Assembly (NCBI GenBank): GCA_947568835.1
Contig: OX387608.1
Coordinates: 5,370,001-5,434,000 of the forward strand
Length of the DNA: 64,000 nt
Direction: 5' to 3'
From: Protonemura montana
Lineage: Eukaryota > Arthropoda > Insecta > Plecoptera > Nemouridae
In this document: one piece after another, positions 21,668-33,825 of the stretch
How the letters are laid out: each line of letters starts with the position of its first letter
Position numbering within the stretch: the stretch's first letter is position 1
Translations under genes and position numbers: made by a program
Notes under the pieces: generated by a model
Told to the model about the DNA's origin: nothing
Seen by the model: the letters and a program-made list of their open reading frames with translations, nothing else
Database searches by the model: none

Positions 21668-24140
21668 TTTAATACTGATTTGTAAATAGCCAAAGTGGCT
21701 TGCTTAAAAAGTTCGGCGTACTGGCAAAATAACTTTTAACAGAAGTTTCTACGAATCGGTGACATTTTTAAGTTAATTTCTCTTTAAAATAAATATCATA
21801 CCGGCGTTCGACCTAATTTTGAGACCTATGAAACAACTGGCACCAATGCAAGCTTTTCCTAGAATAAATAAAGAGATAATAGGTTTGTGATCAACTTTCC
21901 CATGATGAAACATGTTGGATTTAGCATTGTCAACAGTGACGGCTCTCGTTCGAGAAGAGAGAAGTGAATTTATATACCTTCTAGCATTGAGTGCTAGCAA
22001 GAAACATCGTCACTTGTTCCTAGTGTGAGAACATATTGTTGCAAAACAGAGCATCTTTCCGCGCTTCTAGCGAACGAAGACATGATAATCTCATTAGAAT
22101 ATTTGAATAAAAATAGAACCGTGGCTACCGCTCGGCGGTCGGAAAAGCGAGTAGATTTGTAAAGCTCTCACGTCCTGTTTCCTTGACTTTGATAAGTTTT
22201 ATATGTAACTTGTAGCTAACAAGGGAAATATATATCGTGTATCACTTTTAGCGAGATGGACTCCAGCAAGTTTTCTGGGGTAGGGTGCAGTGGTTGATGG
22301 ACATTGAGTAATTCAGGAAGACTTTGACAAAACGATGGGTCGACGTGGAGGGAGAAACGTTACTCGACATAAGTATAAAACTGTGTTTTTTTTTTCTTTC
22401 TTAAAAGCATCGTTTAAGAAATATGGTTTGAGATGCTGCGTTTTGGGAGAAGAAAATGGCATTTCGGTGTTGAAAGATGCTGATAAAGTAACGGGAGTTT
22501 TATTTAAGTGAAAAGTGGTTTGCGGACACGTGATTATTTAGCGCTTGGTTATTAATTGAGGTGGGAGGGTGACAGGTACATGCACGCTTTCAGATGCGTT
22601 TGACGTGAATTGGGCAGCATAAAAATAATCTTAAAAGTAAATGGCAGACATTTTGGCGTTTGTCCAGTAATATGAGAGATCTTTTGCTATAATACATTGT
22701 TGCCGCGTTGAGTTATGCGTTATGATTAAGAAAAGTGTCAAGATTTTAAATTAAGAATAGTGAATTTTGTGAAGAAAATGAGAAAATGAGATAGATGTTC
22801 CCATCTGGATTGAACAGGCTAAATCTCTTTCTAGCTGCGTCTGGCTTTATTAATTAGTTAACCTCGAGGTATAGATAATATTTCAGAGTGGCACCTCCAC
22901 CAAACTAACCGAACGCCAACAAGCTGAGATGTAAGCTTTTTAAGTGGCTATAAATTAAATACACAACGACATGAATAATTAACGGGGGGTTGCCTAATGA
23001 GAAATTACACATTCACTCAGTTAGCAAGAATGTTTGTAGGTGGACTACAAAAGCCTGAACTGGTCGACAGATTTCCATCACAGAGATTTCCTAAAGATAA
23101 TTGAAGAAGAAGCGAGTGATTTAATTACCAAGTCCTACTAAAGTAGACAAACTTGTGATAAAAAATGCATTCAAATTTTTCAAATCATAAGAGAACGACG
23201 AATGTACGCTTATTTGAGAGTGAGGCGCTCACGGAATGGCAATATAGGTAATATCTACAAGAAACAAAATTAATTTTTGGCATAGATTTTTATTTTTAGA
23301 CTGTTAATAGTTTCAAAAGTTTTAAGACAAACTATCTTGACGCTGAAAAAAGTTAGCGAATGGCGCTATTTGCTTGAATTTCATATTTCTTGAGACACAT
23401 TTCTGTAAAATAACGTTGGCAATTTGCTATGTGGTGTGCAGAGCAAATACACCTTTAGGAGCTATTTTTTTCATCATAAATAGAACCTAATTAAAATGTA
23501 TAAAATCACCTGTTAATAATACAATGTTCTATTATATAATAAGTACTTCAATAATTTCATTATAACATTCAAACAATTCATACAAAACAATAAATACCCA
23601 AATTAAATTATTAATAACTCACTGTAAACCAAAATCCAAACGAATGACTCCTAAATACCAACTAAAATGTTCACCATAATACGTTCACCAGTAAACCTTT
23701 AAGTCTACTACTTACACAAGAAGAAAGTCTTCTCAAATAATCTTCCAATTTCTAAAGGCAGTCCCCGATCCCAGCCAGGGGTAGAGAGTGCCCAACGACA
23801 ATAAACCCTGGCTGCAATTCGAAACCAGCCGAATCGATTCGCCGGCTTAATTCACAAATAATTGCCTTCTCACTATTCACTCTGAAAGGCAAGCTCTAAT
23901 TCCTTGGAAACCCACCTTAGGGGTTGATTATTTTGCCAAAATCGATGGCGTACTGCGAGAAACCAGCAGAGGTGAGACGGATCTTCAGGCGTCTCGTCTA
24001 GACGCTCAGACGCGTTGGTTTATAATCTTTAAAGCGATTCGCATATTTCGAGTTGCAGATGGAATTTGTTAAAATCCCGGTTGCATCGGGTGTATATTTG
24101 GTAACAACACTGATGATAAAAAATTTTAAAAATGAGAACA
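21668..24140. other. AT-rich stretch without supported genes
   Basis: No convincing frame, splice context or shared repeat was seen. The DNA is AT-rich with short homopolymers, including a T run near 22386. Confidence 0.45.
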
Positions 24141-24144
24141 AGGT

Positions 24145-24365
24145 TCTAATACGTGGTAACGGTGGTGACCACGCGATGGCGCTTGCGGCCGTTCTTTTTG
24201 ACAAACTTCTTCAATTATGAATCAAAATATCGATACATGTTTGTCAATCGTTGAGGTAGCGTAAACCAGTCTCAAATGCGAGTAATCTGCGAGAAATAAC
24301 GAAATCAAATTTCTTAACGACGGTGACTCTTATCTCTGGGCGACCACCATTTTTGTGAACTGGAG
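24145..24365 (+). repeat. interspersed repeat family B, copy 2
   Basis: It shares GTGGTAACGG, CGATGGCGCTTGCGGCCGTT and the downstream words ATATCGATACATG, GCGTAAACCAG, CTCAAATGCGA, GAGAAATAACGA and GACGGTGACTC with the copy at 55336. The similarity extends over about 200 bp, so this is a true dispersed repeat. No coding frame is shared, and no terminal repeats are evident. Confidence 0.75.
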
Positions 24366-25416
24366 AAATAAGTAATTTGCGATAAATTGAAGACGTGAAA
24401 TTTATGTGCATACGTAGGAGGTGGGAAAGTTTGAGGGGAAATCCGCCGAGGGTTATAATTGAGTTCTTGAGTGAGTACACATTTAAGCGTGTTGATCCCG
24501 CGAGCTTTGATCAGTTTTTGCGATGTTGCATCGCGAAATTTGATTAATTGAGTAAAGTTTCGTTTAATATTAGGAGTGGTTGGGGTTTGAGGGAAATCTT
24601 AGCTCGAAACATGATTTCATGCGTCGCAGAATAAGCTGACAGAGTCAGAAGAAATGTTTTCAAGTAACGAGAAGATATAACAAAATATCACCGTATTTGG
24701 TAAGAAATCCTAACCTTAAAATAATTTTCATAAAAGTTTCAAAAATCTGTGGTCAATTCACATATATGCACTCAATTCAACCAAAACACGAGAAACAATA
24801 AGCAAGAACGAAACTGATCAACATTAGGGAGTGAAAACCAAAGAAATTTCAAAATGTGTCTTAAATACACCGAGAATGACTTACTTACAAAAGGGCCAGT
24901 AACGAAACGCGTTGCAATCCAGTTTTCTTAGGGTGAGAAAATATATTTCTCCCAACAACTCACCCGACCACATGCCCCGCGCGTATCCAGCATCACTCAC
25001 AAGAGAGACGACTTCTCCCAGCGCATAAACCACCCCATCTCCGCAGCACAAATCTACTTCTTATGCAAATTTCCTTCCTCATAGTCGTGCCTAAATTGAG
25101 AGGGTTTGAATTACGGGGCATAATCGAAAGCGACACAAGAAGTTGTGCACCCATTGCTACTGTATGGTGTAATGGCCGTGGTAAAGTTCACCCTCAAAAT
25201 GTTCTAGGTCCAATCAAATCTACGTGCACGGGTTTGTTCCTCGGCACTCCATAGGCATTTTTGGCTTCGGTATCTAAATCCCGGTGACGCATTGTCTGGA
25301 ATGGGAGGCCTAGACATTAAATTTATTCGCTAAGAAAAACTTCATATGCGTCATTTAGAAGCAGTTACAGAGTATTTCTTTAAAATTGGTTTTGTGAAGT
25401 GGTTCAGAGCCGTGGA

Positions 25417-25486
25417 CTGAAGATGTCAGCGCCAACGCCGACGAAACGTCGACTTTTTAGGTCCTTTTTAGGTCCTTTTTAGGACC
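25417..25486 (+). ncRNA. possible hammerhead-ribozyme-like motif plus 11-bp repeats
   Basis: CTGAAGA (25417-25423), a hairpin with GTC/GAC and GCG/CGC arms around CCAA, and GAAA (25443-25446) followed by the self-complementary ACGT plus C resemble the conserved core order of a minimal hammerhead ribozyme as reported in Penelope-like elements. The fit is imperfect: one extra base lies next to the stem II position and stem I pairing is poor. It is followed by three TTTTTAGG units spaced 11 bp. No reverse transcriptase is seen nearby. Confidence 0.25.
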
Positions 25487-25576
25487 ACAAGTCAATCTCA
25501 ACAGAGCAAGTCCGATACTCACCATAACATTCTTTAAAATTGTTTTGATTAAGTGCTTACTGGATTAGAGCCACTA

Positions 25577-25668
25577 GCAAAATGGCCGACCCTACGACCT
25601 TCTTGCAACATTAACCTAGGACTCTGTCGGGACAATGTTGCTAGAGCCTGTGTGATCAGCAATTTTGT
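25577..25668 (+). repeat. short hairpin-like repeat (family D), diverged copy
   Basis: AAAATGGCCGACC near the left end and a sequence with ACAATGTTGCTAGAGCCTGTG toward the right give partly complementary arms, matching words in the copies at 33759 and 46660. Divergence makes the assignment tentative. Confidence 0.35.
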
Positions 25669-25872
25669 CTAGTATAATGGAATTATGATGCTTACAATAT
25701 TAAATGGACTTGATGATTTCATATAGCTTTACAATTAAACGAGATAACGTTGAATAATTAATAAAACCGAGAATAAAGCAACTGCAAATAAATGATTCTT
25801 GAAAAATAAACTTTGGAACAGCAAACAAAGTAAATTATCTTTATTATATGCGTATCGACCATTGAAATAAAT

Positions 25873-26093
25873 GCAGTCCTTCGGAAGGGACGTTAAGCCG
25901 GTGGTCCCATTCGTGCTCTTTGACAGGGATAGGCTACGTGCCGGCACCGGGTTTACCCCTCCTCCATTGTAGGCTATGTTAGTTTCATCAACATCCTCAC
26001 CATCATCCACTCATTCACTAACGCCACGAAACCAGTGCCGCATGGCCAGATGTCAAAACAGTGCGTCGTTAAACACCACAAATCAGTCGATTT
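25873..26093 (+). mobile_element. 5S-derived SINE, copy d, 5'-truncated with 12-bp target duplication
   Basis: The element begins in the body at GTCCTTCGGAAGGGACG and continues to the normal 3' end (GTGCGTCGTTAAACACCAC and AATCAGTCG). It is flanked by identical ATTGAAATAAAT at 25861-25872 and 26094-26105. A 5' truncation with a target-site duplication is the signature of LINE-style target-primed reverse transcription. The minus-strand frame at 25735-26010 crosses the insertion and is not a gene. Confidence 0.9.
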
Positions 26094-26105
26094 ATTGAAA
26101 TAAAT

Positions 26106-28673
26106 TCTTGAAAATCAAATCAAACGTCGCACCAGTCCCTCTTCTCAGCGATGAAAACAAGCTTTGGTTTAGGCGCCTTAGTGCCGCAGCCAGTGCACCC
26201 TCCTCGTATTTACACCCTAAATGCACATTTACAATGATCTCGAGTCTAATGGATTTGGGCGAGTAAAAAGCTTAGCGACGAGCGGCGCAGAAAATGTGGC
26301 CATAGCCCGATAATCAGGAGCGACCATTTCTGTTTCATCTCGGGCTGACAGGAAAGTGACTTGTACCTAGTTATCGTGCTTAAAGTCGGCATTGTTCGAA
26401 TCCGTTCGGGCGAGAAGGAAGGGATTGTTTACTTAAGGATGTACGTCTTCGGGGAATAATTTCGGAGATGGGGAGGGTGCAACGAAAGTAAAAATAAAAT
26501 TCAAGAAAACTGAATTGTTAATTATCGAAATGTTCACCGAAGACGTTGGATGTTTTCTTAGCAAGATAATGGACTGATATCTTAAGGTTTTCTAATTAAT
26601 TCCCAGCCAAAGATGATGAAGCCATAAAAGCTCAACACAACGAAATGCATTTATGCAGAATTATAATTGAGTATAATTTCAAAATTGATATTAGGGTGAT
26701 AGAGAGTCAAATTTCCCAAAGGGGTTGTCTTGGAAAACATCTCTGGAAGATTCGCACGGTACTTTTAGAACGAGAATCCCCCCAACCAACCCCTTCAAGT
26801 GGAAGGCACATCAGTTCTTCTTTCCTCATTCGTCAACAAAACTTTTACAAACCACTCCTTTATTCATGTAGTTTTAAGAAAAATCTCCCATTGTATCTCC
26901 TTATATATTCCAATTTTCCATATAAAGCTGAAACAATTCTAATAAAATTGATTTCTCTCTCGTTTGATCACGAAACAAAGGTATAAACACATTGAAACAG
27001 TGCAGCTAATTTCCATCAACATAAATGTACATCCGAATGCACTCGCCGAGATGAATATCACAATGCACATGATTTTATTGCCGTAGCATGCATAACGGAA
27101 CTCCATTATCTAGCCGTTGCACTTCGAAAAACAACACAGAATTTATTTTGTACATCTCCCCCTCTAAAAAAGCAGTTGTAATAAAGTTTACTAAAGCTGC
27201 TACATCAACTAGATTAATAAAATAATGGTGTGGGACCGATATAAAGTACAGAGCGGCAATCTTCGCAGATCAAAACTCCTTTGAAATCCGTCCTGGCAAA
27301 CCATTAAAAGTTTACCACCTCGTTTGATAGATTTTTCCAGGGGCCAGATATATAGAAAGTTGCCCGGGATTTTTGATCCAAGTCAAAGGAGTTTCAGTTT
27401 TCCAGGTCGTAAACCGAGTTTTCTATTGCGAGATCAAGATAAAGGGATGTCGGTGAAGTGTTTCGGTTTCGATGAAAATCAGTCCGGAAAAGTTACGATG
27501 GAAAATGACGAGCGAGCACGAACGTCATGGGAAACGGCCAGCTGTAGTCTGAAATGCAACAGCTGAGGGTGTTTGGAAAAGCAAAGAAAATTGTTAGAAA
27601 TACAAGTGGAAACACTCGAATTGTTATTAGTTCGTCATGTGCGATCGTGTTTCATTTTTTTACTTCAATAGGAAATGATAGAAATGTAATTTAATTCTGT
27701 TTTTATTAAATCAAGCTTTGGGAACGACGGGATGTGCAAGTCAAGATTCGACTAATGATTCGTCGACTTGGTAACAGAAAATATATCTATCATAGACAAT
27801 GTATAGCCACTTGGCACTTCGTTTCTTCTTGGGTCAAAATTGTTTTGACTCAATACTCATAACTCAAACTTGTATACGATGTAGCGTAGGGACGCGCAGC
27901 TCAAGAGGCGAGCTGATCTCATTAAAAAGGGTAACTGACCAAATGAGTTATTCCTTCAAAAATGTATAAAAAAAAATCCAACCAAAAACGGCCACGGACA
28001 CTCCTGAAAAATGCCAGACGCTCTGGCAAGAAGCGATGCCAAAAATAAAATAATTTGTCATGGATAAATATCGTGAGGCTGGTCAACTTGGCTCAACCCG
28101 CAAATTTCCAAAAAAATGTACTAATTTCCACAACCACTGACATCAAAACAATGTCCTTTCAAGATTACAGTAGTGGCGGGCGGACGACAAGTTCCTTTAC
28201 TGTAACACCCATTTCACCCACAAACTACTTCTGAGTTAACTATACCTGAACATTAAAAAGTTTTAAATATCTGTTAAAAACCTGCCACAAGCCATTCTAT
28301 TCCTACTCGAAATCCATCACTCACAGGTTATTTCAGTGCTCTACGGCGGTTCGTGTGTTTACCTGCGATATTAGTCGCACAATTTAAGCCTCGACAGACA
28401 AGAAGTGTCGGCCCCGTCACTGTCACCTCGACACAGCTGACTTGGCGAGCCAGAGTTTTCCTAGCGACTGTCAGACTCCCGTCTGTCACTCTATCGTTTG
28501 GGGTGATCGCTGTACCCAGCCTCCGCGTGTCATAAGCCGCGCGTGGTGGACGGGTTGAGAGGGTTAGGTGGGCGAACGGGTGCTTTGATATCAACAAATT
28601 ATTACCTGGGGTTAAAGTAGAGTTTTTAAACCTTTGGTATTTTTAGAGGAAAAAATAGCCAATACATAGCCGT
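26106..28673. other. AT-rich stretch without supported genes
   Basis: Frames at 26645 and 27324 have no recognised content. No shared repeat or strong splice pair was seen. Confidence 0.4.
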
Positions 28674-28750
28674 CTAACAACATTCACTCATAGGAGCTTT
28701 AAATGGCAAGCATTTGAAGGATGTTTGTTGGCCATTTTTGTTGGCAATTT
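28674..28750 (+). repeat. short hairpin-like repeat (family D), copy
   Basis: TCTAACAACATTCACTCATA resembles the word after the SINE at 6332, and AAATGGCAAGC ... TTGGCCATTTTTGTTGGC matches the ends of the copies at 33759 and 46660. Confidence 0.4.
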
Positions 28751-29741
28751 TATCGATGAAAAAACTATGAAGTGTGTGCTATAAAATGTTAAAAATTAAA
28801 TAGGATATCGAATCTCAGAACAAAATGTCATTTTTATATTTGCTTACAAGTATTTAAAAAAATAAGTAGCAGATCAGATTTTGTTTGCAATTTGATCGTT
28901 CTCCCTGTGGGACTTTTGCCCTCCCATATTTCTGTTTCTTGAGTGTTTTAAATAGAATTACAGCATATTTAATGGTAGGTGAATAAATTCAACCAAGTCA
29001 CACGTATTGTTAAAACCACAGAAAATATGTCAGAAAGGTACAGTTAGGTGAAGTTGTATACCCTGCTGGACCATTTTTATACATTTCTTTACTGAATCGA
29101 GTGCTAATAAATGTAGCTGTAAGACTTTGCTCGCAATCGCAATGCGTATTTTGAAACAAGGTTTAAACTTAGCTCGATCCCACGTTTTAGGCGTTGAAAT
29201 TGGCACGCAACACGGCGATCTGCAAGTAAGATGATTTACCACCAGGATCGCGCGCCCGCCCCCGATCATGAAGGTCACAATTCAAGGCCGTCGCACAAGG
29301 TCAATACATCCGAAATAACGACATTTTCTCTTAAGGTTTCCAGTGAGCTTAGAATTTAACGCTTTGTTAGATAAACGGTTAACAGCTACCGTTGAAAACC
29401 ATGTAATCCTGTATGGTAGGAAACTTCTCCGCATCTGTCATAATTTTGTATTAGATTAGAATTGTTGCCACATAAATTTAAAATTCATTGATATAGGTGA
29501 GATTAAGTACCTCTACCTCCTATAGAATAACACATTATTAAGTATGGATATTGCAATCGCTTCTAAAATTTACTGTGACACCGGCTATTTCATAAATACA
29601 TAATCTAACATTTGGCTAATTAAACCATCTACTGAAACATAGCCTCAATGGCACCCCTAGAGCTTAATTCATTGCCTAAACACATTCATTTTGAGCAAGC
29701 CCAGCGATAGAGAAAGTCACATCCAGCAGTATCGAGTCCTA

Positions 29742-29876
29742 CACTGGTTCGCCATAAGGGCACGCCTATGCGGTCATCGAGATCAGATCGAAGAGAGCGC
29801 CACTAGCTAAAGGCGTGGCTCTGAAACGTCTTCGTTGCACGCCACTGGTTTGCCATAAGGGTATGCCTACATGAGG
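29742..29876 (+). repeat. local direct repeat, period 101 bp
   Basis: CACTGGTTCGCCATAAGGG at 29742 and CACTGGTTTGCCATAAGGG at 29843 are followed by related words (CACGCCTATG and TATGCCTACATG). The two units flank GAGAGCGCCACTAGC, which on the minus strand resembles the core of a CTCF site. No gene is supported from 28751 to 32760 otherwise. Confidence 0.6.
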
Positions 29877-32770
29877 TAATAGGTAGCAAATAACAGAGTG
29901 TGCTGTCAACCAAGGTGTGGTTGATTTCTCAGTCGGAAAGTTCCAGGTGAGGTGTGTACTGAGATGACGTATACATGACGTTACCTGCACACAGCTGGCT
30001 CCCATGAAGTGGGTGAGAAATGATTGATCAAGATACGAAGCGAAATGTGGGGTGTCAACTAAAATTAAGATGTTTTTGAACGCTTACTAAAATAAATTTT
30101 TACTTTCCAGTCAATTTCCCTTGTCAATTTTTCGGTAAAGTTTATATTTTAATAGATGCTAAGGTGAGATAAAGTCACGAGTCTCAACACCATAATACAA
30201 TTGCTACTGTCTGGAAATGAATCGAGTCACACAAGTCTGCACAAATACTAAACGATTTCAAAATGGACAATTGACAGTACCTAAACATCCCACACACTAT
30301 CAACCAAATGTACGTCAAACATCCGACACCTACATCATTCGATTTATCTTCCGGGTTCGCTAAAAATCTCGGAAAGAACTGAACTTAACATTTGGCAATC
30401 AGGCATTTGTAAAATACGTCGCAGAATATGCACATACCATTTTTTCCTTTTTTCACAAAAATTTCGATCAAACGAACATCAAATATTGTACAAGACGTCG
30501 CTTACAAAAGCACTGGCTTTTTGACATCGTACTTTCTGGAAAAACTAACTATAAATCCTCTGAGATGCGCTCGTTGAGAAATCACCGAGATGTTTTTCTT
30601 ACAGCATTTCAGTGTCCTTCCATTCTTCTAGCGCATTGTCAGTTCCCGTTTCCCGTCTTGCATAACAACGAATGCATTTAATGCATGTGAGATCAAAACA
30701 GATTGAAGATAAAAACATGACTATGCACTGACTGCATGCTACGGGTAATTCGTTATTCCGCCATTGTCTGCTAGGTGCTAATCCGTGTACAGTAGCCACT
30801 CGTAACCGTACAGCAAATGTGTTCGTAGAAATCAGAAATGCAACATGCATTGAATACACACTGCATTTGCATGCTTTCGACCAAACACATGTCACATTTT
30901 CACAGCGACGCTATCTCACAGTAAAGCTGGATACAGGAAACGGAAATCGCTGCCATGCTACATTTTCATCGCTCTGCCGGATTTTCTTTACGATCTCGTG
31001 GCGGATAGTTTGATATCGACATGTTTCACTTTGAAAAGAGTCGTCGTGTTGTGATTTTCTGTGATGATTTCGAACTAGGTTTGATCTTTTTATGGAGATT
31101 TGATAAAAATATATTTCTGTCAAGCACGTGATTCGGGGCAGCAAATGACCGCTACATTTGGCAGACGGATTTTTCCGAGTGCAAACTGGAAATGATGTGA
31201 ATATCAGAGAAAATCGTAGATATTCAGTTTTTAATATTGGTTTATAGATGCACACTGTTTTGATAACGGGTCGTGTGCCACTATTCTAATGCCATCTAAT
31301 GGCATGAAGTTATTAAATAGCATATATGAAGTTTTCTAATATAAGAAATGTAAGTACTTTTTAAGTACTTCATAAGCAGACTCCCATAACTTCCCTAAGA
31401 ACGTTCCTTGGCATTCAATGGCCTACTTCGGAAAATATATATTCCCCAAGCTAGTTCTTACATCAGGAAAGGGTCTCCATGGAAATCGTTATGATTCCTT
31501 CCTTATACGTTATTGACGGCTTACAAACGACGCACTTCAAAGATATTAAATCTAAATTATGTCGCCGTTTTCCACACATTCGACCTGACGTATCCTTGAA
31601 AAGAAACCAGTAAGACCAAAAACTATAAATACAAAAAACGACTCGCCGTAAATTTGCAAAAAAACGCAGCGGTGTCCATTTATAGCCACGTTTAGCAACA
31701 AAAAAATAAATTAACAGTGAAGTGTGAATCATCGTGATGAACATTCACAAATAAATCGACACTATGAATGTAATTTAGTTTGAACGAGTAGTAGCCGGTC
31801 GTCCTTGAAGGCATCTCGCCTACCTTGCCAGCGCACCTTCAATACCGTCCGAAGAGATCAGCTGTTGGCGGTATCACAGATCAAAACATCTTCTCTCACC
31901 GTTCATTCCGTGAAAAACATGTGAAAGTGGTCACTGCTGTAGGGTGTCATTTTACAAGATGGCTGACTGTCAGATATCAGCTGTTTAGCCATGTCAACGT
32001 ACGAGAGCAAGGTCAAATGGCGGACGTCATTGGTTTACATTATTTGCTATAGAGAACCAAGTTGTCAATATTTCATTTTAATTTTTTTAATTTGATTCGC
32101 ACTGCTTGAATGTTGAAATGTAAAGAAACGTTAAAACTTGATTTGATTAAAAAAAATAAAGTCACGTTTGGCTACAACAACATTTGATCACCATTTGGCT
32201 GTGTTCTAAGATCTTCTGTTTCTTAAAAGACGTTTCTCTGCTCTTCCCTCTCCTCTTTTTTGCCAAGAAAATCCCCACATCGTAGTTATTTCTTCAAAGT
32301 GTGATTGTTGAAAAGTTGATGACTGTCTTCAAGCAATATCCCTTTGAGAAGAAAATACAACGTAAAAAACGTTATTTGCACATTTGATTCTCATCTCTGA
32401 TGTTGACATGCTGAACGCGTGAAAATAGCAAGGCGTCGGCCAGCTCATTGCATGAAACGACACGTTTAACGGCGCCCACTAAACTTTTCAAATTGTCCCA
32501 TTAGTTTGCAAGAAAAACAAATTTCGCGCAGGGAAATTATGGGATATAGAGTAATGTTTTCAATCAGACTAGGCCCGTGAACGTCGGATGTGGCGGCCTG
32601 CCAAACTGCAGTTTGTACCGTGACCTCTAGCCAAGTATGAATTGAAAATAAAGACGTGGCCTAAAGCTAGAAATACGCCGACGAGGTTGGATTTTGGACA
32701 GTTTATATTTTTAAGGGGTGCCCGTTGGGCGACTAATGGGGTGATGGGGACATTTTGGGGAGGCAGCGAA

Positions 32771-33209
32771 TTATTATTATTATTTGTGGTGTTTAACGAC
32801 GCACTGTTTTGACATCTGGCCATGCGGCACTGGTCTAATGGCGTCGATGAATGAGTAGATGATGATGATGATGAACCTAACCTAGCCTAGAAGGGAGGAG
32901 AAATCCGGTGCCGGCACGTAGCCTATTCCTGTCGAAGAGCATCTAGGGGACCACCGGCTTAACGTCCCTTCCGAAGGACGGTACAACGCGAACAACAGGA
33001 TTCCTCCACAAATCCATGCTGTCGAGAGGTTGATAAGCAAGGCGAGTGAAGTTGCTGTACTAACTTTCATCCCTCCAACCTCACTCTCAAACAGAACTGG
33101 TCATGTGTATGATGGTCACCCATCCAATACCTGACTCAGCGCAGTGTTGCTTAACTTCAGTGAGCTAATGAGAACCGGTGTTTCCAACACGCCAAACCGT
33201 CTGGTTCGA
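32771..33209 (-). mobile_element. 5S-derived SINE, copy e, full length with target duplication
   Basis: This is the reference copy. On the minus strand it starts with a 5S-like head (GGAAACACCGGTTCTC, CTGAAGTTAAGCAACACTGC, GTATTGGATGGGTGACC), continues through the body with CTCGACAGCATGGATTTG and TTCGGAAGGGACGTTAAGCC, and ends in AAACACCACAAATAATAATA. AGGCAGCGAA flanks it at 32761-32770 and 33210-33219. At 439 bp it defines the family layout: 5S-derived polymerase III promoter, body, short-repeat tail. The 5S internal control words (box A-like AAGTTAAGCA and box C-like GGATGGGTGACC) are intact enough to be recognised. The frame at 32882-33070 is its translation and not a gene. Confidence 0.93.
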
Positions 33210-33269
33210 AGGCAGCGAAGCTGCCTCCAAAGCCGAAAGGTGCAGCGAAGCCAGAAGCCGCAGATATTA

Positions 33270-33323
33270 ATGATTTGAATGATTATGAATGATTGTTATG
33301 AATGATTGTTATGAATGATTGTC
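33270..33323 (+). repeat. short tandem repeat (GAATGATTGTTAT)n
   Basis: Three to four copies of a 13-14 bp unit built on GAATGATT lie between the two oppositely oriented SINEs. Confidence 0.75.
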
Positions 33324-33380
33324 TTACAGAAAATTATGCAGTGACGCTTTTTGGCATATAATATTTACAGGATTAGAAAG

Positions 33381-33757
33381 GTCAGCGCAGGGTCAGGTAT
33401 TGGATGGGTGACCATCACACACATGACCAGTTCCGTTCAGGAGAGAGGTCAGAGGGATGGAAGTTAGAACAGCAAATTCACTCGCCTTGCTTATCAACCT
33501 CTCGACGGCATGGATTTGTAGAGGAATTCTGTTCGTTTTGTTAATCCTGTTCTGTTCGCGTTGAACCGTCCTTCGGAGAGGACGTTAAGCCGGTGGTCAG
33601 GAATAGGTTACTTGCCACCACAGGGTTTCCCCTCCTCTCTTGTAGGCTAGGTTAGGTTCATCATCATCCTCATATTCATCCACTCATCCACCGACGCCAT
33701 TAGACCAGTGCCACATGACCCGTTGTCAAAACAGTGCGTCGTTTAATACCAATAATC
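33381..33757 (+). mobile_element. 5S-derived SINE, copy f (head-truncated)
   Basis: It begins late in the 5S head (GCAGGGTCAGGTATTGGATG), has the body with a local insertion (GTTCGTTTTGTTAATCCT duplicating nearby words) and a short deletion around the GTGGTC word, and ends in GTGCGTCGTTTAATACC. It faces copy e head to head about 170 bp away. Confidence 0.87.
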
Positions 33758-33758
33758 A

Positions 33759-33825
33759 GAATGGCCAACAAAGAGCCTTCTTGCGAATTTTGTTAGAAGC
33801 CTGTGGTCGGCCATGTTTGTTGGTG
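33759..33825 (+). repeat. short hairpin-like repeat (family D), best copy
   Basis: AATGGCCAACAAAGAGCCTT ... AGAAGCCTGTGGTCGGCCAT ... TTTGTTGG forms an imperfect inverted repeat. It starts directly after the tail of SINE copy f, as the copy at 6338 does after SINE copy a. Confidence 0.5.

Noticed and set aside
26398-26415. GTTCGAATCCGTTCG as a tRNA box B
   Set aside because: No box A, acceptor stem or cloverleaf can be built around it.
32569-32823. Frame starting MARCQNSASLN, repeated at 61757-61951
   Set aside because: Both starts are the antisense of the SINE tail module (GTTAAACACCA, GTGCGTCG); not a gene family.
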